Positions 11,910-22,800 of a DNA stretch of 64,000 nucleotides are shown in pieces. The number at the start of each line of letters is the position of its first letter. Position 1 is the first letter of the stretch. The notes under the pieces were generated by a model. It was not told the DNA's origin. It ran no database searches and was given only the letters and a program-made list of their open reading frames with translations. Source of the stretch: Sequoia sempervirens (taxonomy: Eukaryota > Streptophyta > Pinopsida > Cupressales > Cupressaceae); NCBI GenBank assembly GCA_007258455.2, contig VDFB02047230.1, forward strand, positions 154,305,797-154,369,796. The letters are read 5' to 3'. Position numbers and translations under genes: made by a program.

Positions 11910-14050
11910 TGTTGTGCATGTTTTGCACATATTCCCCATCGTAGGCAGAGACCCAGCCTCTTTTCACTCCCAACGGGATGCTTTGTTCTTGTCTCATTTT
12001 GCATGCCCCTTTTTTTGAGCCTAAATTGCTCATGTGCCTTCAAATGATCAAATTCCCTTGACCAAATTCACCTACCTGAATTTCACTGACATTTTCCTTT
12101 GCAGAAGTTTCATTATAGGTTTTCGAGTCTGGGTTCTTGGCTGTGGGTTTTTGGTTGCGTTCTTCCTTCCATCCGCCAGCTGTCTATTGTCTACCTTCCA
12201 TCAGCTAGTCATCTACCCTTCGTCTACTATCCTTTCGTGCTTCTGGGTCCACCCCTTTGGAAGGTTGTCTACCATTCGCCATCTACATTATGTCCGTCGG
12301 CCATCTGCCTTCCATCTATTGTCTGTCCGCACTTTTAGGTTCTCCCCTCCAGAAGGGTGTCTGTCGTCTATCATTCGTCATTCTTCTGCACTTCCAAGTC
12401 TGCCCCTTTGAAAGGTCGTCTGTCATCTACCTTTTTTCCATTGGCCATCTGCCTTCCATCTGTCATCCTTCCACACTTCAGGGTCTGCCCCTTCAGAAGG
12501 CTATCCATCATCTGCTATTCACCTTCCATCTATTGATCATCAGCCTTCCATACGACGTCCTTCCGTGCTTTTGGGTTCTCCCCTCTGGAAGGTTGTCCAT
12601 CATCTGCCATTCGAATTTTGTCCATTGGCTGTCCACCTTCCATCTACCATCCTTCCACACTTCTGGGTCCGCCCCTCCAGAAGGTTGCCCATTATTTGAT
12701 GTCTGCCTTCCATCCGTCGGTCATCCGTCATCCTTCTGCACTTTCAAGTCTGCCCCTCCAGAAGGTTGTCCACTGTTTGTTGTCTACCTTTTGTCCACCG
12801 GTTGTCTACCTTTTTTCTGCCATCCTTCCACACTTTCGAGTTCACCCCTCCGAAAGGTTGTCAGCAATCCATTGTCTACCTTCCATCGGTTGGTTGTCTG
12901 TCTTCCATCCGCCCTATGGAACTGCACCCCTAGAGCACACACTAATGTTTATGGTCCAAATGTGCTCCAAATGTGGAACAATGATGAATATTATGATCTT
13001 TTGATGATGCATGAATGGATCTAACATGGATTTTGTAGGATTTTAATAGTGTTTGCCTTGATTTTTGTATGAAAGCACCTATGGAACTTCATGTATGCAG
13101 GATTCAAGAAGCCTATTGTGGGTCCATTAGGAGACCCATTGAGAAAGGCGAACAAATAAAATCACATTCAAGCCTATCCATTCATTTGGGCTTTGGAAAA
13201 CTATAAATAGGGGTCTTCCCCTCATTAGTAAAGGGTTGGAGAGTTGTTGTAAAGGAATTCTACAACAATAGAGAGCTACATTGCATGATTTATGGATATT
13301 TATCTTGTGTTTCTTCATTATGCTTGCATGGTTCTACTTCCCTTCTTAGTTTAGTTAGTTTCTTAAATGGAAGTGATGATGGTGATTGTTGTTTTAGTAT
13401 TTGATGAATTTCTAGCTCATGTTTTTGTTGGTTCATTGATGATGAATCACTTTGCAAAGCTAGTCTGAGCTTCTTTCCTTTATTGCTGCAACTTAGTTCG
13501 ATTGAATGTGCATGATGTGTGTGTGTAATCTGAAAATCTACAGTCCTCAAAAGATTGCACTGGTTTTGTGTAACTATAGGATCCTCTTGGCCAAGAAAAA
13601 CCCAATTTAGGGAGTTTGTCTACTATAGCAGCCTCCATGATCACTGTTCATTCATAGTTTCGGGTCTAGGAACTTCCTCTCTTCCTTGCCCTTTTTCCAT
13701 TTTTTTAATAAGTAACCTATGCTAAGGTTCATTTCACATTGTAAAGCTAAATCCAATGATAAAATGGAGTTCAATACTGTTGTTTGAACCTACAACAAAC
13801 GCACAACTCTCCCATCTTAAGAACTTCATTTGTCGATCCAACTTCCCCACTTTGTAACTCATCCGTAAGTCTGCCTTGTGATTCCAAAAAATCACATGAA
13901 ACAACTAAGATATTCCAAGCACTTTCAAGACCTAACATTGGAGACCTTGGGATAGTGTTCTGCAATTTGATTGTGAAAGATTGTCTTTCAAGAGAGGTGA
14001 TGCATCTATGTATTACCTGTGTTGAGAAGTGCATAAAAAAAATATCAACA
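11910..14050 (+). repeat. 5' LTR of the LARD-like element
   Basis: 2,141 bp. It contains a hairpin-repeat array (12,233-12,860), then a segment with CTATAAATAGGGG near 13,202, a good TATA candidate. The end ATATCAACA is followed directly by the PBS region. Compared with the other LTR it lacks a stretch of about 480 bp that lies at 18,985-19,465 there. Confidence 0.85.
12233..12860 (+). repeat. Array of eight degenerate hairpin repeats (copy A)
   Basis: Eight units of about 80-100 bp, pyrimidine-rich. Each carries a core like GCTTCTGGGTCC-GCCCCTCCAGAAGG, separated by CCATCTGCC/CCTTCCATC-type spacers. In the best units the core is an inverted repeat, e.g. CTTCTGG (12,660-12,666) with CCAGAAG (12,677-12,683), and CTTTCG (12,833-12,838) with CGAAAG (12,851-12,856). 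The long open frames over the array come from its lack of TA-rich triplets and are not genes. Confidence 0.85.
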
Positions 14051-14410
14051 AAACTAGTGCTAGAAGGAGGGCATGGCATGTTGAGGCTACAAAGCTAAAG
14101 TTGGAAATCAAAAAGAGCACTTTCCAAGAAGAAATTTGAGATAGATAAATCTCTTTTAATGTTGAAGCTAGAAAATTTAGAAGGCAAAAGAAGCTGGGCC
14201 AAAATGGAGTAGCATGCACAAATTGGCATCACTCAGCTGCATGTAGATTTGAACAAGAGACTAAAGAATCCATTGCAGCAATTTGCATTGGTGGATGGAT
14301 GTTAGATTCATTGCACTCACAGACACAAAAAATTGGAGTGTTTGGATTTTCTGAGTAGGATCAAAAGAGTCTTGTAGGGAGAAATTCCATTTTGGGAAAT
14401 CTATCAACCT
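14051..14410 (+). other. PBS region and short leader of the LARD-like element
   Basis: Begins AAACTAGTGCTAGAAGGAGG right behind the LTR. The PBS should start at the expected TGG, which reads TAG here, so it has either decayed or the pairing starts elsewhere. The rest is purine-rich sequence without a recognised domain. Confidence 0.5.
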
Positions 14411-15480
14411 TTATCCCTTACAGATTTGGAGGAAGAATTGACAACCATGGTAGCCAAAGTGTTCAAGGAGTTGATCCAAGAACATTTGAGCAACAAGGAT
14501 GGACCAAGATTGGAGGAAGTACTAATGGAAAGTTGGTGCAGATTTCACAATGTACCACATTCAGAATTTACGTGTCCATCATGTGACAACGTCATCACTC
14601 AAGTCAAGGGTTGTTTGGACAAGTTGGAGCAGCCAACTGTCAAGGAGGATGAGTCACCCCATGAGGCAAAAGAGTGTTCAACATCCAAAGGATAGTACAT
14701 TGAAGAGGAACCAAGGGATTCAACATGAGCTAGTGTTGGGACAACAAACATGGAAGCTGAAAGTTAGAGAGAAGGAGCTGATCCCCTCGAGACAACAAGT
14801 GGTCTACATAAAAACTTAGCTAGAAAGGAATTAGAAGGCCCTTTCTCCTTCAACACAAGGTAGCCCTCCACTCAAGAATAAGAAATGTTGGAAGTTGAGG
14901 ATGGATCACCAAAGTCTATAGCATCACATGCTAGGATGGCCAACGACGATGCTGAAGAATAGAAAGGAGAGAAGGTTCAAATCCTTGGGGCAGTAGAAGG
15001 AGATGGTGAAAGCATAAGTGAAATTAGATTGGAAAACCTCTCATTCGTCAATGACAACAATTGAGAATTTGAAAATGCATATTTGGAGGAGTGGGAACAA
15101 CTATAGGTCACGGTTGTTCACCATCCAACTTCCCTCCCAAGTGATGATGAGGACCCAATAGCAGAAAGATATGACTAGCTCATCTCCAGGTTGGAAAAGG
15201 ATTGGTCCGAGCTGAGATATTAGGTGGATTTGGAAGTGTTGTTACTCCTAAATTGGTGTAAGCTCCATGATTCATCACACTCTAAGTTTTCATGTGAGCT
15301 ATGCCAAGAAGTTGTGAAACAAGTTATAGGAGAAGTGGAGTAGCCAAGTGCTCAACCTCCTCTACTTGTTGCCTAGATCGAAGAAGAAGAACAAGAGCCT
15401 GAATCAAGTGATGACTTAGTTAAAATCAATCCTCAAGAAGGTGTTAGGATGGAAAAGGAAGAAGGACAGAAAAAATAGTC
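14411..15480 (+). pseudogene. Degenerate LARD ORF with a duplicated Cys/His motif
   Basis: An acidic, hydrophilic reading frame with several stops. The motif W-C-x2-H-x3-H-S-x-F-x-C-x2-C appears twice in the same frame, 720 bp apart: WCRFHNVPHSEFTCPSC (from 14,534) and WCKLHDSSHSKFSCELC (from 15,254). Each is followed by a similar hydrophobic and charged stretch, so the two halves look like an internal duplication. The Cys and His spacing suggests a metal-binding knuckle like those in gag proteins, but this is not a standard CCHC box. No enzyme domain is present. I do not recognise the protein. It may be a gag-derived or element-specific product. Confidence 0.5.
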
Positions 15481-15492
15481 CTAAGCTTTTGG

Positions 15493-16075
15493 ATGACAAA
15501 ATGGGCAGATAGGAATTTCGCCCAACAATCACCTAAGGTCCTTCCCCCTGTAGAGCACTTGTACGTGATGGATGATAGGATTTGTAGAAGACTTTCAGGG
15601 GTGGATCATTCAATGTACATTGATCCCCTTGATGAACCAATGTCTCTTCCTATTTTCCTCCCACTTGGAACTATGCCACTAGGGTATATTAGCGCGACAG
15701 AGGAGTATATCCCAGATGTTAGCAGCAATCAAGACATACCACTTGAAACTCCAATTGATGAAACACTGGAGCCTCCAGAGTGGGAGGGGCTTCTTTCTCC
15801 ATTTACAGTGACAATGACCAAGGTGAAGTGATCAAACATCCTAATGAGACACATGTGATACAAAAGGAAGAAGACAAAGGTGGGGGTGTGCTGATGGCTG
15901 CCAACAAGTATGACAGAATTGACCAACTAAAAGATGCAACTAGGAGTCCTCTCACTAGGATCATTACTGATTATCCTTCATATTCGGGTGACGAAAATAG
16001 GATAGATTCACGCATGTCATCGTCCCATGACACTAAACATCATGAAAATAAGGTCAACACCAGGGAAAGGAGATA
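15493..16075 (+). pseudogene. LARD hydrophilic ORF remnant, unidentified
   Basis: A proline- and acid-rich open frame (15,493-15,831, including PLDEPMSLPIFLPLGTMPLG) that then shifts to a second frame up to 16,075. It lies downstream of the Cys/His-motif frame and may be the end of the same old protein. No homology or motif is visible. It is probably not translated now. Confidence 0.3.
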
Positions 16076-17692
16076 GGACAGTGTGATGCCTTTTCAAGAC
16101 AACAACCAAGTGGATACCAGGTTTGTTGAATATCAATGAGATGAAGTTTATCTCCTCGAGGAACAACCAGTAGAGGTTGTTGATCACACACGAAGATTGG
16201 AAGGGCTGTTCACTGCCCCGTTCTCCTTGCTTTATGCAGGCCTAAGATTAGAAATGTTGCACAATCCCATACCTCCACTCGAGGATGCTGATGCAACGAT
16301 CAATGGCGTAGTGCTCATTCTCAACTGTCAAATGATGTTGCCTTCATGTGACAACATCTAGGTTCTATCCTTCCTTTCTCCTATTAATTGTCATAGTGGC
16401 ACTTATCATTTGATTATGGGAGTGAGCAAAGGAAAAGTTGCTTATGGATCAACCATGGGTTCAAAGAATCACCTCAATTGATGATTTTTCCTGACTATGC
16501 AATGAAGTTTGAATGTTACAATATTGAATTTCCTTATGTTGAATATAAAGATGAATATGCATGATTAAGAACTATAACGATTGCCTGTTTTCTTATGCAT
16601 AAACTATGAAATCCAATGAACGTTAATGTCAGCTCACCCTGCCTGAACATAGTGCTTTGTAAATATATTTGTACATAGCTTGTTTTGAGTAGTGTAGGTT
16701 TCTTGTAAATACTATGCTTTCTTGCTTTCCTAGATTAGTTGGTTTCATGTAGGTTGCTTGCTTTAGATTAGTTTTTTTGTTGTTTTCTTTCACTGTCCAA
16801 CTTTGGTTAGTTTTAGTGTTTGCTTTCCATTCATTTTGTTGTTTTTTTTTTTGTTCTTTTCTTGGGGTACCTTTGCTTTTGGCTAGGCACATTTGTGCGC
16901 ACAACAACCATACTTATCACCTAGGGTTGTTCTATGTATTTCTTCGTTAAACTCTAATCAAGTTTTCAGAGTGGATGGTGAGGATCTTTAGTTAGTGTTA
17001 AGTGATCTGGGTGTTTGATTCAAAGAGGATAAGTCCTTGGTTGATCTCATTCCTAATGTATTCTGAAATCTTATATCTTTTACACATCTTAAGAATCCTG
17101 AGGTTACTATAGGTCCTTTGTAAATTCTAGTTAAGTGAAAATCTAAAATTCTGCTTCAATGCCACTGTGATTCTCAGCCTTGAGTGCAAGCTTCAATGCT
17201 TGTGGGTTGAAAAGAAAAGAATTGAAAATTAAAAATCAAAAGAAAAGAAACAAAAGAAAGAAAGAAAAATATTGAAAATAAAAAGAAAGAAATTCAACTT
17301 TTCAAGGGGATTTGAGCAACTCTATTGGGGCTATGGACACTTGGCTGGCAGTAGAGCAATGTTTGGGAGGATCACAGTGACAACCTCGTCGAGGCTATAG
17401 ACACCTGATTGGCAGCAAGGAAATGTCCTGAATGCTTTTGGAGTTAGAAAAACTACGTAGCTTAACTTGACAGAGCTTGGGTTCCTATAGCAACTAAAGG
17501 ATATGAATTAATGCAATTACAAACACTTGGATTTTTAGCATACTAAAGGTTGGATTAACTAGTGGTTTTGATCTTTTAGTCGAGAGTCTAGTTTGTTTTC
17601 CCTAGCGTAAAGATCAGAACCAGAGATTCTATGTTCGTAATTCTAGTTTGTCATCGAAATGATCTGGAGCATATCCCCAGTGAGTCACCATT
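16076..17692 (+). other. 3' non-coding part of the LARD-like element
   Basis: No domain found. It includes a purine-rich microsatellite-like stretch (17,215-17,290, AAAGAAAAG-type) and a degenerate duplication of about 60 bp at 17,318-17,420 (GGGGCTATGGACACTTGGCT against GAGGCTATAGACACCTGATT). A clear polypurine tract right before the 3' LTR is not visible. Confidence 0.5.
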
Positions 17693-20346
17693 TGTTTTGC
17701 ATGTTTTTCACAAATGCCCCATTGTAGGTAGGGATCCCCCCTCTTTTCACTCTAGACGGGCTGCTTTATTCCCATCTCATTTTGTGTGCCCCTTTTTTCG
17801 AGCCTAAATTGGTCATGTGCCTTCAAACGATCAAATTCCCCTAACCAAATTCACCTACCTAAATTTCACTAAGACTTTTTCCTTTGCAGAAGTTTCATTA
17901 TAGGTTTTTAGGTGTGGGTTGTTGGTTGTGGGTTTTTGACTGCATTCTGCCTTCCATCCGCCGGTCATCCACAGTCTGCCTTCCATCCACCGATCATCCA
18001 CCTTTCATCTATTGTCCTTCTATGCTTCTGGGTCCACCCCTCCAGAAGGTTGCCTGCCATTCATCATCTGCCTTCCATTCGTCGGTCGTCCCCCTTCTAT
18101 TTTTCGTCATTCCACACTTTCGAGTCTGCCCCTCAAGAAGGTTGTCTATCATCCACCATCTGCCTTTCATCCATCGACTGTCTACCTTTCATCCACCCTC
18201 CTTCCACACTTCTAGGTCCACCCCTCCGGAAGGCTTTCCACCGTCCCTTGTCCGCCTTTCATCCACTGGTCATCTGCCTTCTGTCCCCCTTCCATCCAAC
18301 TATTGTCTACCTTCTATCTTCCTTCCATCCACCGTCCTTCCATGCTTTTGGGTCCGCCCCTCTAGAAGGTTGTCTGCCCTTCCATTGTCCGCCTTCCATC
18401 TGTCGACTATTTGCCTTCTGTCTATTGTCCTTCCATGCTTCTGGTTCTGCCCCTTTGGAAGGCTATTTGTTGTCCGCCTTCCGTCCAACAATCATTCATG
18501 TTCCATCTGCCGTCCTTCCATGCTTCTGGGTCCACCCCTCCAGAAGGCTGTCCATTCTCTATCATCTGCCTTCCATCTGTCATCCTTCTGCGCTTCTAGG
18601 TTTTCCCCTCCGGAAGGTCGTCCACCATCTATTGTCTACCTTTGGTCTATCAGTCGTCCCCCTTCCGTCTGCCATCCTTATGTGCTTCTAGTTCTACCCC
18701 TCTAGAAGGCTATCCATCGCCTGCCTTCTATCTGCCCTATGGCGGCCACACCCCCGAAGCACGCATTAATGTTTATGGTCGAAATGAGCTCCAAATGTGG
18801 AAAAATGATGAATATTATGATCCTTTGATGATGCATGAATGGATCTAACATGGAGTTTGTAGGATTTGACTAGCGTTTTCCTTGATTTGTGTATGAAATC
18901 ACCTATGGCACTTCATGTATGTAGGATCCAAGAAGCCTATCATGGGTTTGTCAGGAGACCCATTGAGAAAGTTGAACAAGGAAAAGCACATTGTTCCTAT
19001 CATCGTTCATTATATGCTAACCTCTCCTCCTAGCCCTCATCAATAGAGTTGACATTAGAAGGAGGCCTATGTCAAGGAAGTCAATGAAAAATCTGCAAAG
19101 AGTGGCCTTGAAGGTGGTGGGAGGGAGCAATTATTTTCTGCCTCTAGGGAAACGATCACAATCCATTTGGGGTTGTCTCATCGGATCATATGCAATTAAT
19201 CCATCTCACAATGATGCAAATATGCAGGTGAGGTTCATTTGATCCAATGGATAATGTTACAAGTGCATCACGAGAAGAAGGAAGCCTTCAGGTAGGTTTA
19301 GCTATAGTAAAAGGGAAATCAACAAAAAGAAAAAATTGCTATAGCACCCAAGGCACTAAGAGACAAAATAGGAATAAGACAATGGTTGTATTTTAAATTC
19401 CTTTATAATGAGGGGTAGGTGAAGCCCTAATGTAATCAAATCTGAGCAATACAATGTAATTCAATCCTAGCATTCATTTGGGCTTTGGAAAACTATAAAT
19501 AAGGGTCTTCCCCTCATTTGTAAAGGGTTGGAGAGTTGTTGTAAAGGAATTTTGCAGCAATAGAGAGCTACATTGCATGATTTATGGATGTTTCTCTTGT
19601 GTTTATTCATTATGCATGCATGGTTCTACTTCCCTTCTTAGTTTAGTTGTTATTTTCTTAAATGGAAGTTATGATGGTGATTACTATTTCAGTATTTGAT
19701 GAATTTCCAGCTAATGTTTTTTGTGGTTCATTGATGATGAATCACTTTGCAAAGCTAGTCTGAGCTTCTTTCCTTTATTTCTACAAATTAATTCGATTGC
19801 ATGTGCATGATGTGCGTGTGTAATCTAAAAATCTGTAGTCCTCAGAAGATTGCACTAGTTTTGTGTTACTATAGGATCCTCTTCGCCAAGCAAAACCCAA
19901 TTTAGGGAGTTTTTCTATTGTAGTAGTCTCCATGATCACTGTTCATTCATAGTTTCAAGTCTAGGAACTTCCTCTCTTCCTTGCCCTTTTTTCTTTTTTT
20001 AATAAGTAACCTATGCTAAGGTTCATTGCACATTGTAAAGCTAAATCTAATGATAAAATGGAGTTGAAGACTGTTGTTTGAACTTGTAGCAAAAACATAG
20101 AAACTCTCCCATCTTAAGAACTTCATTTGTTGATCTAGCTCCCCACTTTGTAACTCATATGTAAGTCTTCCTTGTGATTCCAACAAATCACATGAAACAA
20201 CTGAGATATTCCAAGCACTGTCAAGACCTGACATTAGAGACCTTGGGATAGTGCTCTACAATTTGATTTTTGAAGATTTTCTTTCAAGAGAGGTGATGCA
20301 TCTATGCATTACCTGTGTTGAGAAGTGCATAAAAAACACATCAACA
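17693..20346 (+). repeat. 3' LTR of the LARD-like element
   Basis: 2,654 bp, starting TGTTTTGCATG and ending ACATCAACA. It matches 11,910-14,050 except for about 480 extra bp at 18,985-19,465 and scattered changes. Its hairpin array is at 18,018-18,712, and CTATAAATAAGGG near 19,492 parallels the TATA candidate of the other LTR. Confidence 0.85.
18018..18712 (+). repeat. Array of eight degenerate hairpin repeats (copy B)
   Basis: Same array as in the 5' LTR. Perfect stems with 10-nt loops include CTTCTGG (18,025-18,031) with CCAGAAG (18,042-18,048), and CTTCTAG (18,685-18,691) with CTAGAAG (18,702-18,708). Several other units keep pairing only through G-T pairs, and two (CTTCTAGG with CCGGAAG) pair poorly. 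Confidence 0.85.
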
Positions 20347-20351
20347 GTAAC

Positions 20352-21150
20352 CATACTTGGTAAAGTGGCTACGGTTAAGAAATTCAAAACTCCCCCTCAG
20401 CTATCAATATCCACCCTTTAGTTACCAGTATCCATAGGTCAAGTCATAGATAAATTTACCTTTGACGTAACCAATGTATACAGTGATGAGGATCCCATAA
20501 CCATTTTTCCCATGCTATTCAAGGATTCCTCCCTTCTCATGGTTAGTACCCTGCCTTTTAAGTCAACCAATCAAACCCATGAAATAAACCTAGTCTATCC
20601 CCAACCCATCGATTACAACCAACAAGGACCACCAATTTTATACACATTCAAAAACAATGAGATACTCTCAAAATTCATGGGATTACAAGATACTATGCCA
20701 TACAAAGATCACAAGGTTGGGTTCAACATCATACTAGACATACAAGCCTACTATGGGGAAACGATTGAATCCTTTAGTCACAAAAATGAAAATCTAAGAA
20801 TAATCTCTAGGTCTTTGAGTGAAAACCACATTGTGGCACTCTCTGACCCAAAAATAGTAAAAATAAAGGATTTATCCAATGGTGAAAACCTCTCTGAGGC
20901 ATTGAAGGATGAATGATTCAATCTTCCCCTTAGTTCCATTCATTAGGAGAAGTTAGCGATATTAGTAGAGAAGTGTAATCTAGTCAACCTACGAACAGAG
21001 GAAATGCAACACATAGCATTCTATGCAAAATCACTTCTCATAGAAGAATAGGAACTTCTAGCAGCGTTCCTAAACGAAAGAAAGATAAACTTTGCATGGA
21101 CCTATGTAGACATTCCTAAGCTTGATCTAGAGTTGTGGTTCATCACTTAG
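20352..21150 (+). pseudogene. Gypsy protease-RT linker, downstream part
   Basis: Continues the pol reading frame after the LARD insertion. A 134-residue open stretch (20,512-20,916) is hydrophilic with no catalytic motif. Near 21,130 the sequence enters the RT N-terminus (HHLAIYPKAKPMRQK, with one stop before it). Confidence 0.65.
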
Positions 21151-21900
21151 CTATATATCCTAAAGCAAAGCCAATGAGACAAAAGCTAAGAAAAATGCAT
21201 ACCTAGATAGCATTTTTGGTCAAGATGGAATTACAAAAGATCCTAGATGAAGATTTCATAGGGCCAATTGACTATCTAGAGTGGGTCTCAAATTGTGTAC
21301 CTATTTCAAAACCCACTAGGGGCATCTACATTAGTACATACTTCATAGACCTTAACAAAGTGTGTCCCAAGGATGATTTCCCTCTCCCAAACATTGACAT
21401 GATTGTGGATATGATGGTAGGACATAAGATGCTATTATTAATGGACAAATTCTCAGTTTACAACTAGATCATGATAGCAAAGGATGACCAACATAAAATG
21501 ACCTTCTCTTGTCCATGGGGGACATATTGTTGGAATATGATGCCATTCGGGTTGAAAAATGCAAGAGCTACCTATCAAAGGGCCATGACACTAATATTTC
21601 ATGATATGACTCATAAAACTATGGAAGATTATGTGGATGACATATTGGCTAAATCAAAGAAATGACAAGATCACATATCAACTCTAAGCTCCATCTTTGA
21701 TAGGCTAGAAAAGTACAAGGTCTGACTAAATCCAAAGAAGTGTGTCTTCAGGGTACAATCAAGAAATCTCCTAGGGTACATTGTATCCATGAGAGGAATC
21801 AAGGTATACCTCACCAAAGTCAAAGAAATCCTTGAAATGGAGGCACTGAAAACATTAAAACAGCTAAGAGGCCTAAAAGGAAGACTCTAGTCCATCTGTC
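21151..21900 (+). pseudogene. Gypsy reverse transcriptase remnant
   Basis: The RT domain reads in nearly one frame with a few stops. Landmarks in order: VSNCVPISKPTRGIY, FIDLNKVCPKDDFPLPNID, MPFGLKNARATYQRAM, the catalytic YVDDILAKSKK (about 21,630-21,663), and the thumb NPKKCVFRV with LLGYIVSMRGI (about 21,730-21,800). YVDD has both aspartates, but upstream stops make the copy dead. Family role: copies the element RNA into DNA. Confidence 0.93.
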
Positions 21901-21989
21901 AATTTATAGTGCAACTAGCATACAGGGCTATCCCATATTCTCATCTAGTCCACAAGGGGGTAGCATAAAAATGGGATGAGAAATGTGAT

Positions 21990-22460
21990 TAGGCCTTCAA
22001 AAAAATCAAGTACTTACTCACACCACTAGTCCTCATGCCACCAATTTCGAGCAAACCCTTGATCCTGTACATATCGCCAACAATAGTAGCTCTCAGCTTT
22101 CTCTTAGAAAAACATGATGAAAATGGAAAAGAGAGAGCTATCTACTACATTAGTAGAACTATGGTGGGACATGAATTGAACTACACATCCATTGAGAAAG
22201 ATTGCTTGGCAGTCATGTTCTTCGCACAAAAATTCAAACATTACATGCTAGCACATCAGATAAAACTCATTGCAAAGATAGACCCCCTCAAGTATCTGCT
22301 TTCTAAAGCAACGCTTATAGGGTAGACAACTAAATGGGTTATGATTTAGATGGAGCACGATATTGAGTATGTGGAACGCAAGGCCATTAAGGGACAAGCA
22401 ATTGCAGATCATCTGGGAGAAGAACTGATATATTTAGAGAACCCACTTGTATCAAATTTC
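21990..22460 (+). pseudogene. Gypsy RNase H remnant
   Basis: Follows RT directly. Landmarks: PLILYISPTIVALSFLL, AIYYISRTMVGHELNYTSIE and KDCLAVMFFAQKFKHYML (about 22,050-22,250), the usual RNase H block of gypsy elements. A stop after LLSKATLIG breaks it. It would degrade RNA in RNA-DNA hybrids. Confidence 0.88.
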
Positions 22461-22479
22461 CCCAATTAAGCAATCTTCA

Positions 22480-22800
22480 ACTTAAGTGTAGTTGATCACT
22501 ATAAAATGTACTTTGATGGATCCTACAAACAACATAGGTTAGGAGTGGGAATCTTCTTCATCACTCCACAAGGGGATTGCATACCTAAATCATACAAGCT
22601 TCATTTTTGTGCACAAATAACATTGAAAAATATTAGGCTCTTGTCATAGGGCTGAGAATTGCAGTATAGTGGCAGATCATGGTGCTTAAGGTCTACAGAG
22701 ATTCATAGCTCATAATCAACTAGGTCAATGATGAGTATCAAATGAAGGATGACAATTTGACTCCATGTATAAGAAACTGGTGGAAAGCCTTAAAGAGTTC
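22480..22800 (+). pseudogene. Second RNase H-like domain (Tat-type)
   Basis: After the first RNase H, MYFDGSYKQHRLGVGIFFIT (about 22,508-22,567) is followed by PQGDCIPKSYKL, then decays by frameshift and stops. The Y-F-D-G-S ... G-x-G opening is typical of the extra, archaeal-like RNase H of Tat elements. This domain is my main reason for assigning the element to the Tat/Ogre branch. Confidence 0.8.

Larger units (their letters stand above)
11910..20346 (+). mobile_element. 8.4-kb non-autonomous LTR element (LARD-like), TSD GTAAC
   Basis: LTRs at 11,910-14,050 and 17,693-20,346 are in the same orientation, each starting TGTT and ending ATCAACA. The element is flanked by perfect GTAAC (11,905-11,909 and 20,347-20,351). 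Its 3.6-kb interior lacks protease, RT, RNase H and integrase, so it must have been moved by enzymes of another element. A sequence right after the first LTR (AGTGCTAGAAGGAGGG) shares its core with the PBS of the host gypsy element. The size, long LTRs and empty interior fit the LARD class. Confidence 0.88.

Noticed and set aside
12257..13024. Long plus-strand open frame (255 codons) in the LARD 5' LTR
   Set aside because: It lies over the pyrimidine-rich hairpin array. Other frames over the array are also open, as the repeats lack stop triplets, and the translation is low-complexity.
17884..18705. Long plus-strand open frame (273 codons) in the LARD 3' LTR
   Set aside because: Same cause as the 5' copy. 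The frame does not correspond in a conserved way to the one in the other LTR.
12233..18712. Possible CRISPR-like array, from regularly spaced short inverted repeats
   Set aside because: The spacers are themselves related repeats, the units are inside LTRs of a eukaryotic retroelement, and no cas-type gene is present.
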